64,000 nucleotides of DNA from Polyangiaceae bacterium. GTDB taxonomy: Bacteria; Myxococcota_A; Polyangia; Polyangiales; Polyangiaceae. Positions 62,926 to 64,000 of this stretch are shown here, piece by piece. Within the stretch, counting starts at the first letter, position 1. The number at the start of each line of letters is the position of its first letter. The stretch covers positions 2,976,001 through 3,040,000 of the forward strand of contig JADJRH010000011.1 of assembly GCA_016712345.1 (NCBI GenBank), written 5' to 3'. Position numbers and translations under genes: made by a program. The notes under the pieces were generated by a model. The model made no database searches, was not told the DNA's origin, and saw nothing but the letters and a program-made list of their open reading frames with translations.

Positions 62926-64000
62926 ATGCGGCTCGTTTTTCGATTTGTACACATCGCCTGGGTGTTTTTTTTGGCCGCCGTTGTGTACATCTTTCGCCGA
63001 ATTGGAAAAGGTCGCCTTTCGCGCGATCAGGTGGAGCAGCTTCGCGGCGAGCAGCTCGCGGCCGCCTTCGAGCGACTGGGCGCCACGTTTATCAAATTTG
63101 GTCAGATTCTAAGCACGCGCCCCGACCTGCTCGGCCCCGGGTATACCCAAAAGCTTGCCCGCCTTCAGGACGCCGTTCCACCCGCACCATTCAGCGCTGT
63201 CCAAAAAGTCATTGAGTCAGATCTACCCATTGAAGCTCGCCGCCGCTTGACATTTATCGAATCCACTCCCATTGCCGCGGCGTCTGTCGCGCAGGTTCAC
63301 CGCGCCAGGCTCAACACAGGTGAACATATTGCTCTCAAAGTGCAACGCCCCGATGCCGAAAGTCAGATCGAACGTGACCTTGCGATCATGGGCTTTTTGA
63401 GCCGTTTGGTGGACCGTCTACCCTCGGTTCACCTTCTGTCACTCCCCGGTTCGGTAGAACGGTTTGCCCACGCCCTTCGAGGTCAACTCAACTTTCACCA
63501 AGAGGCTCAAAACAATCGCCGCTTCGCCAAGAACTTTGAAAATGTGGCCGACGTGGGAGTGCCCACTCTCTACCCGGACCTTTGCTCTCGTCACGTGCTT
63601 GCGATGGAACTTATTGACGGAGTGAAAGCGACCCAACCTGAAAGCGTTCTGGGTGATCGAAAAAAGCTCGCTCGCATAGGCGCTGAAGCCATTTTACAAA
63701 TGGTCTTTCTCGACGGATTTGTTCACGCCGATCTGCACCCGGGCAACATTCTCCTTACCAAAGAAAATCGGGTCATTCTAATCGACCTTGGCATGGTGAC
63801 AGAAGTTCCATCTGACATGCAGCGGCCTTGGATCGAGACGTTTATGGCTCTTTCTCAGGGCGACGGTAAGACAGTGGCGCGGCTTTTTTACGAACTTGCC
63901 CCCACGGTAGGCAACACTGAATACCGCCAATTTGAGTCTGAAGTGATTGAGCAACTCAACACATTTTTGGGCAAAAAACTCGGTCAGATTGAGGTTGGAG
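62926..64000 (+). CDS. ABC1/UbiB-family kinase-like protein (partial)
   Basis: Runs off the right edge after 358 codons. One N-terminal membrane segment (VHIAWVFFLAAVVYIF). Conserved ABC1 motifs: the KxGQ-type FIKFGQILSTRPDLL (~64), AAASVAQVHRARL (A-rich loop), ALKVQRP (lysine), HADLHPGN (~270) and IDLGM, so the ATP-binding residues are present. Family members (UbiB/AarF, COQ8) support ubiquinone biosynthesis or membrane lipid handling. ATG 62926 is chosen as the first start in this frame; no good ribosome site. Confidence 0.85.
   Translation, partial: MRLVFRFVHIAWVFFLAAVVYIFRRIGKGRLSRDQVEQLRGEQLAAAFERLGATFIKFGQILSTRPDLLGPGYTQKLARLQDAVPPAPFSAVQKVIESDLPIEARRRLTFIESTPIAAASVAQVHRARLNTGEHIALKVQRPDAESQIERDLAIMGFLSRLVDRLPSVHLLSLPGSVERFAHALRGQLNFHQEAQNNRRFAKNFENVADVGVPTLYPDLCSRHVLAMELIDGVKATQPESVLGDRKKLARIGAEAILQMVFLDGFVHADLHPGNILLTKENRVILIDLGMVTEVPSDMQRPWIETFMALSQGDGKTVARLFYELAPTVGNTEYRQFESEVIEQLNTFLGKKLGQIEVG

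Overview
The window looks like chromosomal DNA of a myxobacterium-like member of Myxococcota with moderately high GC. This is inferred from gene content, not from a marker gene. It holds two eukaryote-type Ser/Thr kinases (one with an N-terminal membrane domain, one a PknK-like kinase/AAA/TPR giant), many lipoproteins with Cys-rich or Gly/Ser/Thr-rich linkers, DNRLRE-type surface proteins, a bacterial arrestin-like protein and very large RHS proteins. GTG starts are used in several genes. The only RNA gene I see is one tRNA-Glu.

Layout. 0-8 kb: membrane Ser/Thr kinase, two related DNRLRE lipoproteins, and between them a MutS-family ATPase coupled to a one-TM protein. 8-14 kb: a frameshifted glutathione transferase, then an overlapping two-gene operon of an AlbA_2/GHKL-type protein and a NACHT-HEAT NTPase (an NLR-like defence candidate). 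14-20 kb: a hypothetical gene, a 43-bp tandem repeat, a spermidine-synthase-like methyltransferase, a Gly-rich lipoprotein, and a lipoprotein FAD amine oxidase bracketed by two identical 84-bp twin-hairpin repeats. 20-48 kb: a defence/competition island. It contains a class 1 DISARM system (drmD, drmMI / drmA, drmB, drmC) whose two halves are separated by about 12.6 kb. The separating segment holds an orphan RHS toxin tip with its putative immunity gene facing left, a 2201-residue lipoprotein RHS toxin with an Imm11-like immunity gene facing right, decayed genes and one hypothetical gene. Near-identical 41-bp repeats lie at 29299 and 40732, close to both edges of the segment. 48-64 kb: mostly housekeeping or regulatory genes: a divergent LysR/pirin pair with a 144-bp MITE-like element in the pirin leader, tRNA-Glu, GNAT, an acetate-transporter-like membrane protein, the PknK-like kinase, an arrestin-like protein, an LRR lipoprotein, a GreA-like protein, a helically phased array of TGTACACA boxes, an amidase with an internal stop, a Nudix hydrolase, an NAD-dependent epimerase and the start of an ABC1/UbiB kinase.

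How genes work together. DISARM should provide methylation-based self/non-self discrimination (DrmMI) with helicase-driven anti-phage activity (DrmD, DrmA, DrmB) plus a PLD-fold protein (DrmC). A separate promoter-like sequence just upstream of drmA suggests that the downstream half is transcribed independently. The two RHS modules share their core and pre-toxin regions in opposite orientation. Homologous recombination between them would invert the body of the big RHS gene and exchange its toxin tip, so the pair may be a two-position toxin switch. This is the most unusual arrangement in the window.

Caution. At least eight lesions in six genes (GST, NACHT, amine oxidase, drmMI twice, a TPR-like gene twice, amidase), plus a deleted Rpn-like gene, interrupt otherwise well-conserved reading frames. 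Three of the frameshifts lie in short homopolymers, so consensus error must be excluded before any of these genes is called dead or phase-variable.
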